From positions 18,737,686 to 18,801,685 of the forward strand of contig NC_050476.1 in NCBI RefSeq assembly GCF_013373865.1: 64,000 bases of DNA, read 5' to 3'. How positions within the stretch are numbered: position 1 is the first letter of the stretch; each line of letters starts with the position of its first letter. Positions 1-12,324 of the stretch are shown piece after piece. A program made the position numbers and the translations under genes. The notes beneath the pieces were generated by a model. It worked only from the letters and a program-made list of their open reading frames with translations. It was not told the origin of the DNA and searched no databases. This DNA is from Monomorium pharaonis. Its lineage: Eukaryota > Arthropoda > Insecta > Hymenoptera > Formicidae.

Positions 1-3000
1 GCAAATTGGTTTACTCATTTATGATCGTGATCAATTCTTTGATGGACACTTGGAATCTGAACATGGTAGTGTACACGGCGACCCTGCCGATGAGCATACT
101 GGGCGGCGAGGTCGCAATCTTCGGCAGTTGTTTCGCATACATATCCGATGTAAGCTCTGTGCAACAGAGAACTATGAGAATCACAATCTTGGATGTCGTT
201 TACCTCAGTACCATACCCTCGGGTAAGAACAAATTTGCTTTTAGAAAAGCATGAATTTTCTAAGGGTATAAAGACAAGTCAATAATACTGACATTTATAT
301 TTTAGACAATATTTCTACTTAAACAAATGCTAGAAATAAGATTTTAAAGACCTAAACATGAACTAGAAAGTGTTTTCTGTCAGGAGCAGCAGTTTTCATA
401 GTGTTGTTTTATATTTTATAATAATTAACTTTTCCGCAACATAGTAAAAAATGAACGTTTGAATAATTTGATTTCAAAATTAGCATATAATAGATATTAA
501 CGGCGGAATTTAAATTATAGTGGAAAAGTTAATTATAAAATAAATTATAAAATAAATTATAAAATAAATTATAAAATAAATAAACTAAGTAATAAAATAT
601 ATTTCTACGTATTAAACAATAAAGTTTTATAAAATGGAAAAACTAGAGTTGCATATTTTATAAATAAGAATAATTTTAACACTAAAAATTAAAAATAAAC
701 AATTTTTTAAGAAATAGATAATTTATTTGAAATGTGAAATTATATTGTAAAAATAACAAATCACATTTATTATCAACAACGAAGAAAAGTATCGGTTTGC
801 GCTTTACGATTGTTTCATGCCGCACCATGAGAAAAATACGAAATAAGAAAAATATAAATAGTTTTAGGAAAAACTACAAATATACATTATAAAATTATCT
901 AATATTATTAATTATGCACTTATTATTTTTTAAACTATGCAACTTGCAAAAGAAAATACAAAATTTATTCTTGCTTTTGAAGAATTCTTTTTTAATGGAT
1001 TTTGTATTTAAAAAAAGTTATAAATGTAAACTATAGATTATTATTTCTTTATAATTATTTAAACAGTTCATGTTTTTATCAATATTAATATAGTTTAATT
1101 TTCAAGAAACAAAGAGATACGCTTTAGGAAGTATATATTAGTATTGGCGATCTTTCTCTTGAATTATTATTATTATCAAAACATCTCAGTAAATAAAGAA
1201 CATATTAATTTTTGTGTTGTCCTTTAAAGAATTATATATATAACTATTATTTATATATTTGCTGCACATTTATAATAAAATTTCTTTTTTCTATAAACAA
1301 TTTTTAGGGGTTGAAATTAAATTAATTGAGGATGATATCGTTGTTTCACCACTTTCATTTTACAAATATACAATTCTTCTATTTTGCGATTACATAAAGA
1401 ATAAAGTCTTTGCAATCCGATAGCGTAACGTTCAAATAATCAATTACATTTCTTTTTGTTCACAGGAGTTGCACTTGGTTCCTACGTGTTTGCTCATCTG
1501 GTCAACATGTCCTATGCGATTATGTTTGCTGTAAACGCGACTTTGCTCTTGCTGGCGATTGTGTATTCGCTCGTGTGGCTCAAATGGCAAACGTCACCGC
1601 GGCAGCAGCCGCTTTCGGGCGCCAACTGGCTGCTGGACTTCTTCGACAGAAGACATGTCGTCACGACAATGCGGACGTTGGTGAAGTCGAGGCGCAATCA
1701 CGGCAAATTGCACCTGTGGTTACTTCTACTCGCGATGTGCCTTTACACATTCCAGAGAGACGAGAAACCCAAGAGCCAGATGTATACCTCGCTAATTTTT
1801 AATTGGAACGTGACGGACTTTAGCAACTTTAAAACGTTCCAATCAACTCTCTTCGTACTAGGTCAGTTTGACGTAAACCTGATTCAAATTAGTCGAATTG
1901 ATATTTCACTAATCTTGACGATACGCAACACGTTCGGAAACAGCACGGGTGAAAGGAGAAATTTCTTATCGAAATCGCGACAACTTTCACTGCCCGTTAA
2001 TTTAAAACCTTAATTAATAATAAAGAAACTGAAATATGATCCAATTATGCGAAATTGAAACCAATCATGCAAAAGGCTTTATTCTTTGTGTAAGAGAATA
2101 CATAAGATAAATTACGAGCTATTTGTTTTTAAGTGTTATTTTTAAATATCTAAATCTTATCAATATTTTGAAAATTATACTTAAAAAGCAATTCTGCTAA
2201 AGTATCTATAAATTTAGCCAGATACAAATCTAAAAATGATTATATTCATCCATTAATAATTATGTAAGACATTCAGATTGATCGTTAGAATTTCAAAACT
2301 TTTTATATAAGAGTATTTATTATGTTTCAATGCCTTATAATTATTTTCATGGTCCAATAAAATTAATTGAAATACTGATTGATCGACTGATGAAAATATT
2401 AAAAAATGTAACCATAAAAAAGAGAAAAGGCGATATATCGGTCAAAGCGGATCGATGCCTAATAATAATTTTGCTTGAATTATATAATTTTTAGCTCGTG
2501 TAAGCTGCGCGCCAATTATTTGTTTAAAAATTAATTTAAAAAATAATTAAAAACATGTATCCAACTAAATTTAAGATACTTTAAAACTGCCTTTTTCCAT
2601 ATATAAACATTTCAAATAAATTCAGAGCTAAATATAACTTTTTACAATCAACGGAAAATTTTTAAATATTATTAGAATAGACATAAGAAATAGACATACG
2701 AAATATCTAAAAGAATTATATTCCAACAGCAATGCTAATTGGAGTGCCTATCATGAGTAAATTAATAGGAATGAAGGACACTTTCATCGTAGCGGTTGGA
2801 GCAATAGCGCACGCAGCTGGAAGAATAGTATTTATTTTAGCAAACCGGCCGGAATTATTTTACGTCGGTAAGCCTTATCTTTCTTAAATTGTATCCAAAT
2901 ATTACTTGGTGTCGGTGCATTCAAACTTTTTAATTAAAATATTGTTTCCATATAAAAAATAATCCTTAGATAAGTGCCGTTTGAAAAAATTGCTAAACTG

Positions 3001-4533
3001 TAAAAAAAATAAAAGTAATATTTGCTCTGTTTTGAAAAAAATATTATAAATAAATATTTGTTTCTAGATAAATTATATAATTTTTTTACATAATAATTGC
3101 TCTAATTCTTCTATTCTACATACAAAGTAGTAAAGAATTAACAAAGAATTAATATCTTATAAATTTATTTTTTTGCAACTAGAAATCTTAATATTTTTAT
3201 ACACAAAATAATAAAATAAATCAATTAATGTAAAGAAAACGCATATTTACTTAAAAAAAAAGAAACGTCATTGCATATTACAAATTGCATAATTTTTTGT
3301 TAAAGAAATCAGGTATTTATTTTAAAATAATTGGTTCTTTTTATTATTTTATGCATAAAAAATAATCAAAAAATAAGTAATTTATAAAATATTTTATTCT
3401 TATGTCAAACTATACTAGAATAAAGTATAAAATATTTCGTTAATTAATGATTTTTCCATAATTATTTTACACACGATAAATAGAGGAATTATTTATTCAC
3501 ATGTAAAAAAATAATATAATTCTATTTAAAAAAACAAGAATCATGATAAAATCTCAGAAATCTCCACTTAAAAAAATCATGTTTCCTTCGAAACAAAGTA
3601 AGTTTTACTTAAAATGTTTTTCTACAATTTAGCCATTATTTAAAACAATTACCCAGAGACACTATATATACCCTAATATATTATATATAATGTATTACGT
3701 TAATAAAATAATTAAAAATTATTTTACAACAATAATTATCTTGCAGGTGCTGCTGTTGCTGCTTTAGGTCCCGTAGTAGCTCCGATACTCAGATCTATGA
3801 CCTCGAAACTTGTGCCTGTGGAGGAGCGAGGTGGGTGATAATAATTGTTGCACCTACACGTAGATTGAAACCGGTTTAAAGAGATCAGTACGCAAATATA
3901 GTTTCAACTTATGATGCTATAAACGTAGAAAGTACATGCTTTAAACTGAACATCTGTCTCTGAATTTTTATGAATAAGAGATAAACTTTCAAACAGAAAT
4001 AAATTTTATATTTTTATATATTTTACATATTTTAATATCGGTCTTAATTTTTAACTGTACAAAATAATTTTCTTTCATAATAAAAAGGAGTTAGATAATA
4101 GTATAATTTTTTACTCTCCAGGAAAGGTATTTGCGATGCTTTCCGTGTGCGATAACGCGGTTCCATTACTTAGCGGCACTTTGTATTCCCAACTTTACAA
4201 TGCCACGATCAAGACAGCACCGAATTCTTTTTATTGGTTGACATTCGCTACGCAGATTGCCGTGCTTCTACTAATTCAGTAAGTGAGCTCTAATACTCTT
4301 AGATAACATTTTTTTGTATGCTACTCTTTTACTCGGTTGTAAATATATTATAGCAACCGCGTTGCTTTTCGCATACGAATAATTTTTGATGAATCATTGT
4401 TTTTTTCAGATTAATCAACTTTACATCGTGGTCTAAGCATGCGACTGAGCAAGAGGATTACATTGATGATGAGGCTGTGGCTCCATCTCTTCCAAATACT
4501 GAAGCTAGCTCGTCGAGTAACGTAACAACTTAA
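1..4533 (+). CDS. SLC46-family (proton-coupled folate transporter-like) transporter, 3' part
   Basis: Six exons, 5'-truncated by the window edge: <1-222, 1466-1861, 2730-2867, 3747-3830, 4122-4278, 4410-4533 (TAA 4531-4533). All introns are GT-AG and the phases join without a stop, giving 372 C-terminal residues. Seen: a multi-pass membrane protein. Exon 1 has the stretch SILGGEVAIF followed by SCFAYISDVSS, which resembles the GG...F..AY.SD motif of the fourth helix of SLC46 proteins. Exon 2 has two hydrophobic helices, a basic central loop (DRRHVVTTMRTLVKSRR) and then FNWNVTDFSNFKTFQS, also typical of the family. Exons 3-5 code four more helices. The tail is acidic and Ser-rich and ends in NVTT. 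Known: SLC46 proteins are major-facilitator transporters of folates and related solutes at the plasma membrane or lysosome. Inferred: a proton-coupled solute carrier; the substrate cannot be told. A generic MFS sugar or drug transporter is less likely because of the FNW and AY-SD motifs. Confidence 0.88.
530..585 (+). repeat. 12-bp tandem repeat in SLC46 intron 1
   Basis: About four and a half head-to-tail copies of the unit AATTATAAAATA. They sit at the left edge of the dispersed repeat that follows and may be part of it. Confidence 0.7.
535..1050 (+). repeat. Dispersed repeat D, copy 1 (SLC46 intron 1)
   Basis: About 500 bp that match 11250-11705 in the same orientation with scattered differences. 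Shared landmarks are AATAAACTAAGTAATAAAATA, the block around TACCGGTTT/ATCGGTTT, the ATGAGAAAAATACGAAA stretch and GCAACTTGCAAAA. No coding potential was seen. Probably a non-autonomous transposon or an old duplication. Confidence 0.65.
2180..2350 (+). repeat. Dispersed repeat C, partial copy (SLC46 intron 2)
   Basis: Starts AATTCTGCTAAAGTATCTATAAATTTAGCCAGAT and resembles 57434-57663 and, more loosely, 52474-52700. The shared ends read TGCTAAAGTAT followed by AAATTT and GCTAGAT. The rest of this intron (1862-2729) shows nothing further. Confidence 0.5.
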
Positions 4534-4907
4534 TCTTACACAAAAACATGTGATAAGATTATCACTGCCTTATATACGTAATACCCCAAAGGTCATATCT
4601 CAACTGACTTTCATTTTATCACAAAAAATGTCTATAAGTACATAATACATTTACAACTTAGTATTCATGAAATTCTACTTACAGAATGAGTTCAAACTTA
4701 TCGACATACTTTTAAGAATTGATTATAGTTGATATCTCAGGGAAAATAATAATTATAATTTCGTTAATCTTGCGATAAAATAATTTTATAAAATAGATAT
4801 AGATATTCGCGCGTAAGAAGATTTTATGAATATTTTAAGTACTTGTTGTATTATAAGTAGATTCAGGAAATAATATCATAAAGATACTTTATAATGAATA
4901 TGCACGG

Positions 4908-4913
4908 AATAAA
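4908..4913 (+). promoter_or_regulatory. Candidate poly(A) signal of the SLC46 gene
   Basis: AATAAA 375 bases after the stop codon, in AT-rich DNA; a second AATAAA lies near 5008. Either could end the transcript. Confidence 0.4.
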
Positions 4914-5014
4914 ATATCTACATTATTGTTCAGATGTTAGTATATATTTTTTTATGTAAAATATTATATTTAAAGTATTCCTCTTAAAATTGATTGCAAA
5001 ATCATAAAATAAAT

Positions 5015-6870
5015 TTGAAATAAGAAACTAGATTGAGAAATTGCAAGAAATGCCATTTGTAATACAATATTGACATAACATTTATACACTGTTACACAGA
5101 TATGTATATATTATTAGATTTTATTATATACTCTCTCAAGATTAGATTATATTTTTATACTGCATTATTTTGTGCGGATACATTTATATTTATATTCTTC
5201 TTTATGTTAGACGTAATTGTTCTAAACTAGTTTTGCAAAAACATTTGCGTTATTATAATTGTTGGGTAAACGATAGATATACTTTTTTTTTTATCAATTA
5301 TTTATTCATCAAAATTGGAAAAACACGTTTTACGAAGAATTGATTATTTGCCGCAAGTTATGACGACAATGTGTTTTTCCATTAAATACGCATGTAACGT
5401 AATTTTACTAATAATTAGATGATTCATAATCGATCGCGATTAAAAGTCACGTACGAAAAATTCATTAACATAACGATGACTTATATGTAGAAATTAGCAT
5501 TAAAGATTAATCTCTAATCATGTTTATAGATCAGGACATGCATTTTAAACAATAGTTAGTGTAATAGTATTAAGATTTTTTCCAATGTGTTATTTTGCAT
5601 ATGTAGGATATTTCCTAATGTTTAAAAAAGTTATAAAATAAATTAAAAAGAATTTTTTTTACAAATAATATATTGAAAATTACTTTTTATCGCAATTTTT
5701 AATTATTAAATATTAAATATTTTTTTAGGCCACTATCTTATACATTGAGATAGCCGAATTAAAATTTATTTCTATTTAAATTTTAACAATGTTTCTCGCC
5801 ATTAATCTACTAAAAAGTTTGTTTCATCGCAAATCTTTTTATTTCAAATTTTATATATAAATCACCTTTTATCCTAAAACCTCTTATAAAACTTTTTCGT
5901 CAAAATGAAGTTGTCTCCAATTTCAAGGTTGGTTATTAAAGTACATAACAACACGCTAGTGAGACTGGTTTTCGGGATTGTGATTTGCATTTATACAATG
6001 TTTAAAATGATATCTAGGAAAACTACTATACTCATTAGTATTCAATGTAGTACAGGCTACATACATGTCAAGGACTGTTGGCTAATTGTCATCGTTTAGA
6101 ATTTTCGGTTCAAAGAATTATATGTTCTCCGCGAACTGAATTCTACAAATACGTAAGTGCCAAGGAGAATAAAGTATTAAAAAGCACATTCTATCAAGCA
6201 ATCATTGATTCTTTGATAAGAGCATTTTTTATGGGCCAATATTAGTAACACAATAATTTATTTAGCTTATTGCGAAAAAAAAGAACAAAAAAGAGAACTC
6301 GGCCTTGAATAATCAACTTGATGAAACTATCAGTTATCTATATTAAATTAGCGTATCGGTTTGTTCAAATATACTTAGATCGATAAGATTATTTTCTTTT
6401 CAAGTTCACGAAAATCATCGCACACTTGTATTTTGATAAATGTCATATTAGAAACATTAAATATATATTTTATACTTTTTATAACAATGTAATGGAAATT
6501 GTTTCTTGTCGCACTTTTTTACACCAATCCCTTATTTTTTACCTACTTGTGTATCCTTTACTGATTCGTCGAATGCGTATTACGTCTACTCCTTAATATG
6601 ACTACATCTAGCTGTAATCGTGACGATTACCGCCTCAATATAATCTTTACTGTCAAATTTACTGATAACTGTGATTATATTACATATTTCGCGTACGTAA
6701 ATTTAATAATTAGATGAAGTCTTTTCATTGCTGATTACGTTATACAACAACGATCGTTCGCGCATCGCTGCGCATAGAAATACGGTTTAGCTCTCTGCCT
6801 TCCTCTTCCGCGATCTATGCAATGACGCGCATCTATGGTCCCGATCGAATGCCCCGAGCTGGCATGAATG
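5015..6870. other. AT-rich intergenic spacer
   Basis: No gene is supported. A small inverted repeat (GGAAAAACAC near 5314 and GTGTTTTTCC near 5371) is the only structure seen. An open frame of 64 codons at 5905-6099 has no splice or start context and reads like chance. Confidence 0.5.
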
Positions 6871-6874
6871 AAAA

Positions 6875-7020
6875 CGGAACACCCGCTCGGTTTCTTGGAT
6901 AAGAAGCTCCTCGGGCGCGACATACGGGCGATATCGCTTCTCACGGTGCATATTCTGACCCAAATATCCACCTCTCAAAATCCACCGGTATAAAAAGTCT
7001 GCCTACGTCTGGAGATGCGT
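6875..7020 (+). promoter_or_regulatory. TATA promoter of the proline-rich peptide gene
   Basis: TATAAAAAG at 6989-6997 lies about 30 bases before the presumed transcription start (near 7020). Upstream, CGGAACACCC at 6875-6884 (reverse strand GGGTGTTCCG, a loose match to an NF-kappaB/Relish-type site) and a GATAAG at 6898-6903 sit within 15 bases of each other. Paired Relish and GATA sites are known in insect antimicrobial-peptide promoters. The TATA box is a clear sequence match; the upstream sites are suggestive only. Confidence 0.6.
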
Positions 7021-7073
7021 ACTGTCCGTTTCGAGCATCACTTCATCAAGGAATATCCAGGATCTCCAATATC

Positions 7074-10039
7074 ATGGTAATACGTGCGGCGGACCGCAAA
7101 CAAATATTAGCGTTCTAAATTTATTTCTGGGTTTTTTTTTTCTACATATTCTCGAGAAATAAACGCGAAAAATATATTAATAATGTACGCGAATTCTGTA
7201 ATATTCTATTGAAAAAAGAAAGTATTACAACTGTTCTCACTTCACATATTTAACGTGCAAATATAGGAGAGTACTTAGGTTTGTTAATAATTTGTTTTTT
7301 TTTTATTATTTATTAAGTAAATCCGTCCGCATATACTGCACACGGGGAATTAATTATTAACAAATATAAATTAATTAAGTGTAACAAACACCGAAACAAA
7401 GAGAGTCCATCACAAATCTGTTATTTTACCTTTTATTTTAAATCATATAGTTTTTATTGTAGGATTTAAATTGATGTTTTTTAATTTATTGTAATAAGAA
7501 AATTAAGTTTTTGTGTAAGATAAGTTATGATAAAATTAGAGTACTTTATAATTATATTGGGGACAATTTTATTGGTTATTATTATGTATATATTAAGCAT
7601 GAATTATTTACATTCTATTATATTAATTATTTTAATGATTATATATAGATTGGTTGTATGTTTATTATTATCCATTAATACATATATATATTTGATTATG
7701 TTTTTTTTAAATTATGATTAGAGGGTTGTTGATTATTTTTTATATTTTGCTAGATTAATTTCTAAAAATGGAAAAGATAAAATTAAAATTAATTTGTTTA
7801 CACTGCAAAATATAGCTTTAATAAATAATAATTCGTATCGAGAACTTATCTATCATCTCCATTGCGGAACTACGGGTTTTACCTACAGACAGGATGGAAA
7901 ATCACAGCGGCGATCGTAATAGAAAGAACGATAAACTCAGTAAATAAAGTCGGACGATGCGTTACGCACGCAGCTAACGCGATTGTCAATCGTCGGCCTC
8001 CGTCGAACTTGCTTGCAAATTAAATAAGATCGCTCGGTTTTCTCCTTCCGCGTTTGTACGCGGTTGATATCTCCACGTAAATTGCCTCGCGGACGATCTC
8101 CGCATTCGAACGAGAGCAGCCCATCGCGCATTCCCGTCATGAGGCTTATCGACGATAACACACGCCGCACATTTGAAGAATCCACGTAGCGCACCCGCCA
8201 TTATTTCAGTCCAATTATTCCGCATTCTCGCGCGAAAATGTAGTTTCCTTGATAACAGTAATAACGGCCGTAATTATCATCGTGATTGGCGCGGCCATTT
8301 ATGAGTGGCGCAGTTCGCGACGAACATATTTTTTTTTCTTCTTGAATGACATGCCCGCCTCCTTTTCCGGCGAGAAATTGAAAAAAGAAAGCTGTCTATC
8401 GGCTATTTTGTAATGGCGCCTCATTTAATGATGTTTTGGTTCTACAATACAGCTAAATTGTCGAAATTTAATAGCTGCAGATTTTTAAATTTATTCTTCT
8501 CTTCTCGAATCGAAATTTTTTACCGCAAGTATTCGAATTTTGACTATCAAATCAGCTGCAAAAAAAGAATAAAGAAAAATTTAGCTTATAATGAATTAAG
8601 AAGCAAAACTGATTCTATTTTGCTATAGTTTCAAGTGAATAACTTTCAAATGAGTAAGTGGATACAGATAAACTTTTACACGAACATTTATTAGAATTTT
8701 ATTAGTATGCGTACAAAATTTGATTTAATTCATAACGCTACTTTCTCATAAAATTTGTAAATAAGTAATATAAAACGCGATTTTGCATCAAGAATCAAAA
8801 ATAAACAAGAATTTAAATAACTTTTAAACTAATAAGAGGATTATATTCAAATTTTGTAGAATTTGAATGGAATACTAAAACAAACAGAAATAATTTTAAA
8901 TTCTCGGTAATACTTTAAAATGTGACACAGACATTCTTAAAGGAGAAGCGACCAATTATTATAAGTGTCAGAAAAACAGGAAATAATCTTGTATTCTATA
9001 TGTGTACTTTATTTCAATTTACGTATTAAATTCGATTAAAAATCTTGTACGCAAGGCATTCAACGAAAACGCATCTATTTAAATTAATTTTCGAGTCACG
9101 ATTAAAGTAAATAATCTCGCTTTTGTCGGCGACGGTTTGTAAATCCGTGACAAATGCAGTGCAATCTAATCGAAAGTGAAGACGCGGTATAAATATTGCA
9201 TTATGTCTATGGCTTATAATATAATATATTACGTGGCTTATTTATCCCTCGGACTGACAGTTTGCATAGTTCAAATAGTCACAGAGAAAGTAACGTTCTA
9301 TCCATGAGGCTTTTTATCGTGCATCGGTGAATAGCAATTTAGACGGTCGGTACGAGTAAAAGTTCACCATCGGGATGCCTGGCGGGAAACAAATTTTTGT
9401 CGGGCACTCGCACATGCAATGAAACAAAGTGCGAAAGTGCCATATTAAGAATTGTCCTAATCGTCTACCTACCAGCAGAAAAACAGGTAAAACTAGTTGG
9501 TTAGATCATATTTTCAGGCTAAATTGTGGCAAAGTTGCAAAATATGCCAACCGCTTGAGTTGCAAAAATAGAAAAAAAATCCCAAGAGTATTCTTCACTG
9601 CTACCTCGTTAGAGATCATAAACCTAATAATCTGCAAGCAATAATTATTGTTCTTATTATGAAAGTTGCCAGCGGCAACATTTCTGTCTCGGTAACTGAC
9701 AATTAGGAAAAAAAGAAAGATATAAAGGCACATTGATGTATAAATTGGATTGTTGCGTCTGGAGCATCGGCTCTTTACGTAAGCTTCGAATCCCCATTAA
9801 AAGTGACATCACATACATTTCAAATGATCCTTCTTCGCTTTCAGATCTCGCTGAGAAAAATCCTTCTCGTTGTTGCGGCAGCTTTAATAGCCCTCGCTGT
9901 GCTCGCACACACGACACCGACTCCCCGCCCAATTGCATCCGGAGCTATTACGATCTATCCGATACCTCAAAGGCCATTCTACGCACCCAACCCATGGATT
10001 TATCCAAAACCAACCACGGTGCAGCCTGCAGGGCGCTAA
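7074..10039 (+). CDS. Secreted proline-rich peptide (candidate antimicrobial or signalling peptide)
   Basis: Two coding exons. Exon 1 (about 7020-7076) ends with the start codon ATG (7074-7076) directly at the donor GTAATACG. Exon 2 is 9845-10039 after the acceptor TTCGCTTTCAG, stop TAA 10037-10039, phase 0. The 65-residue product opens with a textbook signal peptide (MISLRKILLVVAAALIALAVLA, likely cleaved before HTTP at about residue 23). The 43-residue mature part has 11 prolines, no cysteine, aromatic/proline blocks (IYPIPQRPFYAPNPWIYPKP) and ends QPAGR. Known: hymenopteran abaecins and apidaecins are short, secreted, Cys-free and proline-rich. Inferred: an antimicrobial or neuropeptide-like secreted peptide; homology is not shown. 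The C-terminal GR could allow trimming and amidation. A one-exon alternative starting at ATG 9824 keeps the same frame but gives a less typical leader (MILLRFQ before the same core). Confidence 0.62.
7527..7805 (+). pseudogene. Nuclear mitochondrial insertion (NUMT): broken ND6
   Basis: Lies inside the intron of the peptide gene. From ATG 7527 the frame gives a hydrophobic protein with the block HSIILIILMIIY-x-LVVCLLLS, typical of insect NADH dehydrogenase subunit 6. It then continues in two other frames: IMI-x-GLLIIF (from 7711) and YFA-x-LISKNGKDKIKINLF (from 7743). At each x the codon is AGA (7647, 7720, 7752), which is Ser in the invertebrate mitochondrial code and restores the usual Ser of ND6 at those places. 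Two frameshifts, one in the T-run 7701-7708 and one near 7740, and nuclear-code stops show it is dead. The exact ends are uncertain; flanking tRNA genes were not recognised. Confidence 0.72.
7910..8330. other. CpG-rich block inside the peptide-gene intron
   Basis: Clearly richer in CG and GC than the flanks, and it contains overlapping chance open frames on both strands. No splice-consistent coding is seen. It could be an enhancer or a second promoter. Confidence 0.3.
8510..8950 (+). repeat. Dispersed repeat E, copy 1
   Basis: About 430 bp matching 62322-62750 in the same orientation. Shared landmarks are GAATTTTG after a GAAATTTT block, AATAACTTT-AAATGA-TAAG, AATAAACTTTT, the stretch TAATTC-TAA-GCTACTTTCTCAT and CGATTTTGCAT-AAGAATCAA. 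Non-coding; probably a mobile-element remnant. Confidence 0.6.
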
Positions 10040-10216
10040 ACGATAATCCCGAGCACGGGCGAGTTCCCTTTATTTCAGAATCGCGTATTTCACAAGATCG
10101 ATTTTGTAACTATTCCTTTACGACTGGCAAATCCGCTTGTCAATTTTCAATCGAGCAACAAATTGAACCACTGAGACAATAATCGAATACTTTTTTATCT
10201 TAATTCAGAATTTGGA

Positions 10217-10222
10217 ATTAAA
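10217..10222 (+). promoter_or_regulatory. Candidate poly(A) signal (ATTAAA) of the peptide gene
   Basis: ATTAAA 178 bases after the stop codon, the first variant poly(A) hexamer downstream. Confidence 0.35.
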
Positions 10223-12324
10223 ATCAATAATTTGACTAATGGCTAATTATTTACTTGCAATAAGTAATATTTGTTAAATGTTTAAGGCAAAATTGTACTA
10301 ATATTAATCTTTAATTAATATTATTGGTTTAATTAAGTAGGTTAAGCTGCAAAATTATATAAGTTTTAAATTGTTATAATTATATAAATGTGTTGTTATA
10401 CATTAAATCCAGTTACTTAACATTTTTGTAAGTAAACAATGAAATATTATATACAAAGATATTTACGAAGATAGAAGAATTAAAACAAGATTAATTTTAA
10501 AATATGGTTCTATTATACAAATGAGTGTAATATTTTTATGTGTCAAAATACATAAATAGAAGAAAATCAATATTAATATTAACACACTTTCTCCTTTCCG
10601 CACTTTATTTTTGGATAGTATTTCTAAAATAAAAACTAAAAATAAAGCTTTTAAAAATATGAATGTAAATATAAACTGAAAAGTATTTTTTATCAGATAA
10701 TGTAGCGATTTTTATAATACTGTTTTTATAATATCACATATAACTTTCATTATCGCTAGTGAAAACAAGAGAATCCACTTTGTAAAAAGATAATGTTACC
10801 ATTGTATCGTTGCCGCTTTTCCACGATGCTGATTGATTCTCTCGCTGCGCTTACTTGTTGCGAAAGTAACTGTCATTGTGATTAAATTTTAACAGCTGTC
10901 ACATTTGCATAGATAGTTATCTATATAATTATTGTTGCAATTTGTTTTTAAAAAGTAAAAAAGAACAAGTTAAATAGCGTGCGCAAAGCGCGCGTTTGTG
11001 GTGTCTAGTATTAATAAAAAAGAAATTATATATGATTAATGATTAAATATATTATTTCATACACTTGAAAAGAATTCAAATTTTAGTCAATAATTTTTAT
11101 TAATAAAAGGATATTTAGTTCAGTCGATCTTCAAGTTTAATATTCTCTTATTTTATAATAATTAATATTTTTGAAACAAAAATAAAATCTGAGAGCGTCC
11201 TTCAAACTGGCATAATAGGTAATAATAGCAGATTTCAGACGTAACTGTAGAGAAGTATAAAATAAATTAATAAACTAAGTAATAAAATACATTTCTATAG
11301 ATTAAATAATAAAGTTTATGAAACAGAAAAAATTAAAATAAACATTAAAAAAATAATTTTATTTAAAGAATAAAAAAATAAAAATTATCAATTTATTTAA
11401 AATAAAATTATGTGGAAATAATAAACTGCATATCATAATCTCAGTAATAGAGAAATGTACCGGTTTATGATTTATGATTTTATGTTTTATACTGTGCATT
11501 ATGAAAAAAAATACGAAAGAGAAAAATGTTAACAAAAGTTTTAGAAAGTTACAAACTGTAAAAGAATATAATATTATTAATAATATACTTATTACATTAA
11601 AATTGTGCAGCTTGCAAAAAATCGTACAAACTTTATTGTTGTTTTAAAAAATTCATTTTAAATAGATTATAGAAAAGAGCTATGAATGTATAGATTAAAA
11701 ATTTTCCTTAATTTTCTAAAGAAATTTTGTTGCTAACAGTATTAACACAGGAAAATGAGAGAATGTCGCTTATTGGGAATTTTCTTCTAATTCTTCTTCG
11801 GCGATTCTTCTTTTCTATATTTTATTTTAAATTTAAGTAAACACATTTTACGGAATGTGAATAATTCATATCATTCACAAAGATCTTGTAGGATTTCATT
11901 AAAGAAGGAATTCACTTGCACACGCTGACAAAAGATACTTCTAAACTATCTAGAAATACGCACGTTTCTCTTTCCATAATATAATAGCTTTTAGAGTGTT
12001 CTTGTTAGGATGCTATGGAGATGTGTTTATTCGGAATGGAGAGCCACACAGGTCGCTATTGCCGGGGCTCTAACGATAATAATGCGCATCACGTAGGCGT
12101 CTCGTGCACGTAAAGTCGCCTAACGAGTAAAGTACTTTTGCACCCGTCCGTTCCCTTTTTTCCATGACATCTCCGTGACGTCTATTGTGGCAATTTACCT
12201 TGCGCCGTATCTTATATCGTACCATCGACCGAGTGTATGCTTCTACTTCCGCGTTCGCGTGACCCGGTTAATCAAAGATATCGCGATCGAGAGAAATAGT
12301 CGAGAGAAATACGATTATATATAT
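10223..12324. other. Intergenic spacer
   Basis: AT-rich with no supported gene. It contains dispersed repeat D copy 2. A more GC-rich, CpG-bearing patch at 12030-12290 has only a short chance frame. Confidence 0.45.
11250..11705 (+). repeat. Dispersed repeat D, copy 2
   Basis: Same orientation and order of landmarks as 535-1050. This copy lacks the expanded 12-bp tandem array at its left edge. Confidence 0.65.

Noticed and set aside
9733..10182. 149-codon frame overlapping the peptide exon
   Set aside because: Shifted-frame shadow; the other frame has a signal peptide and splice-consistent start.
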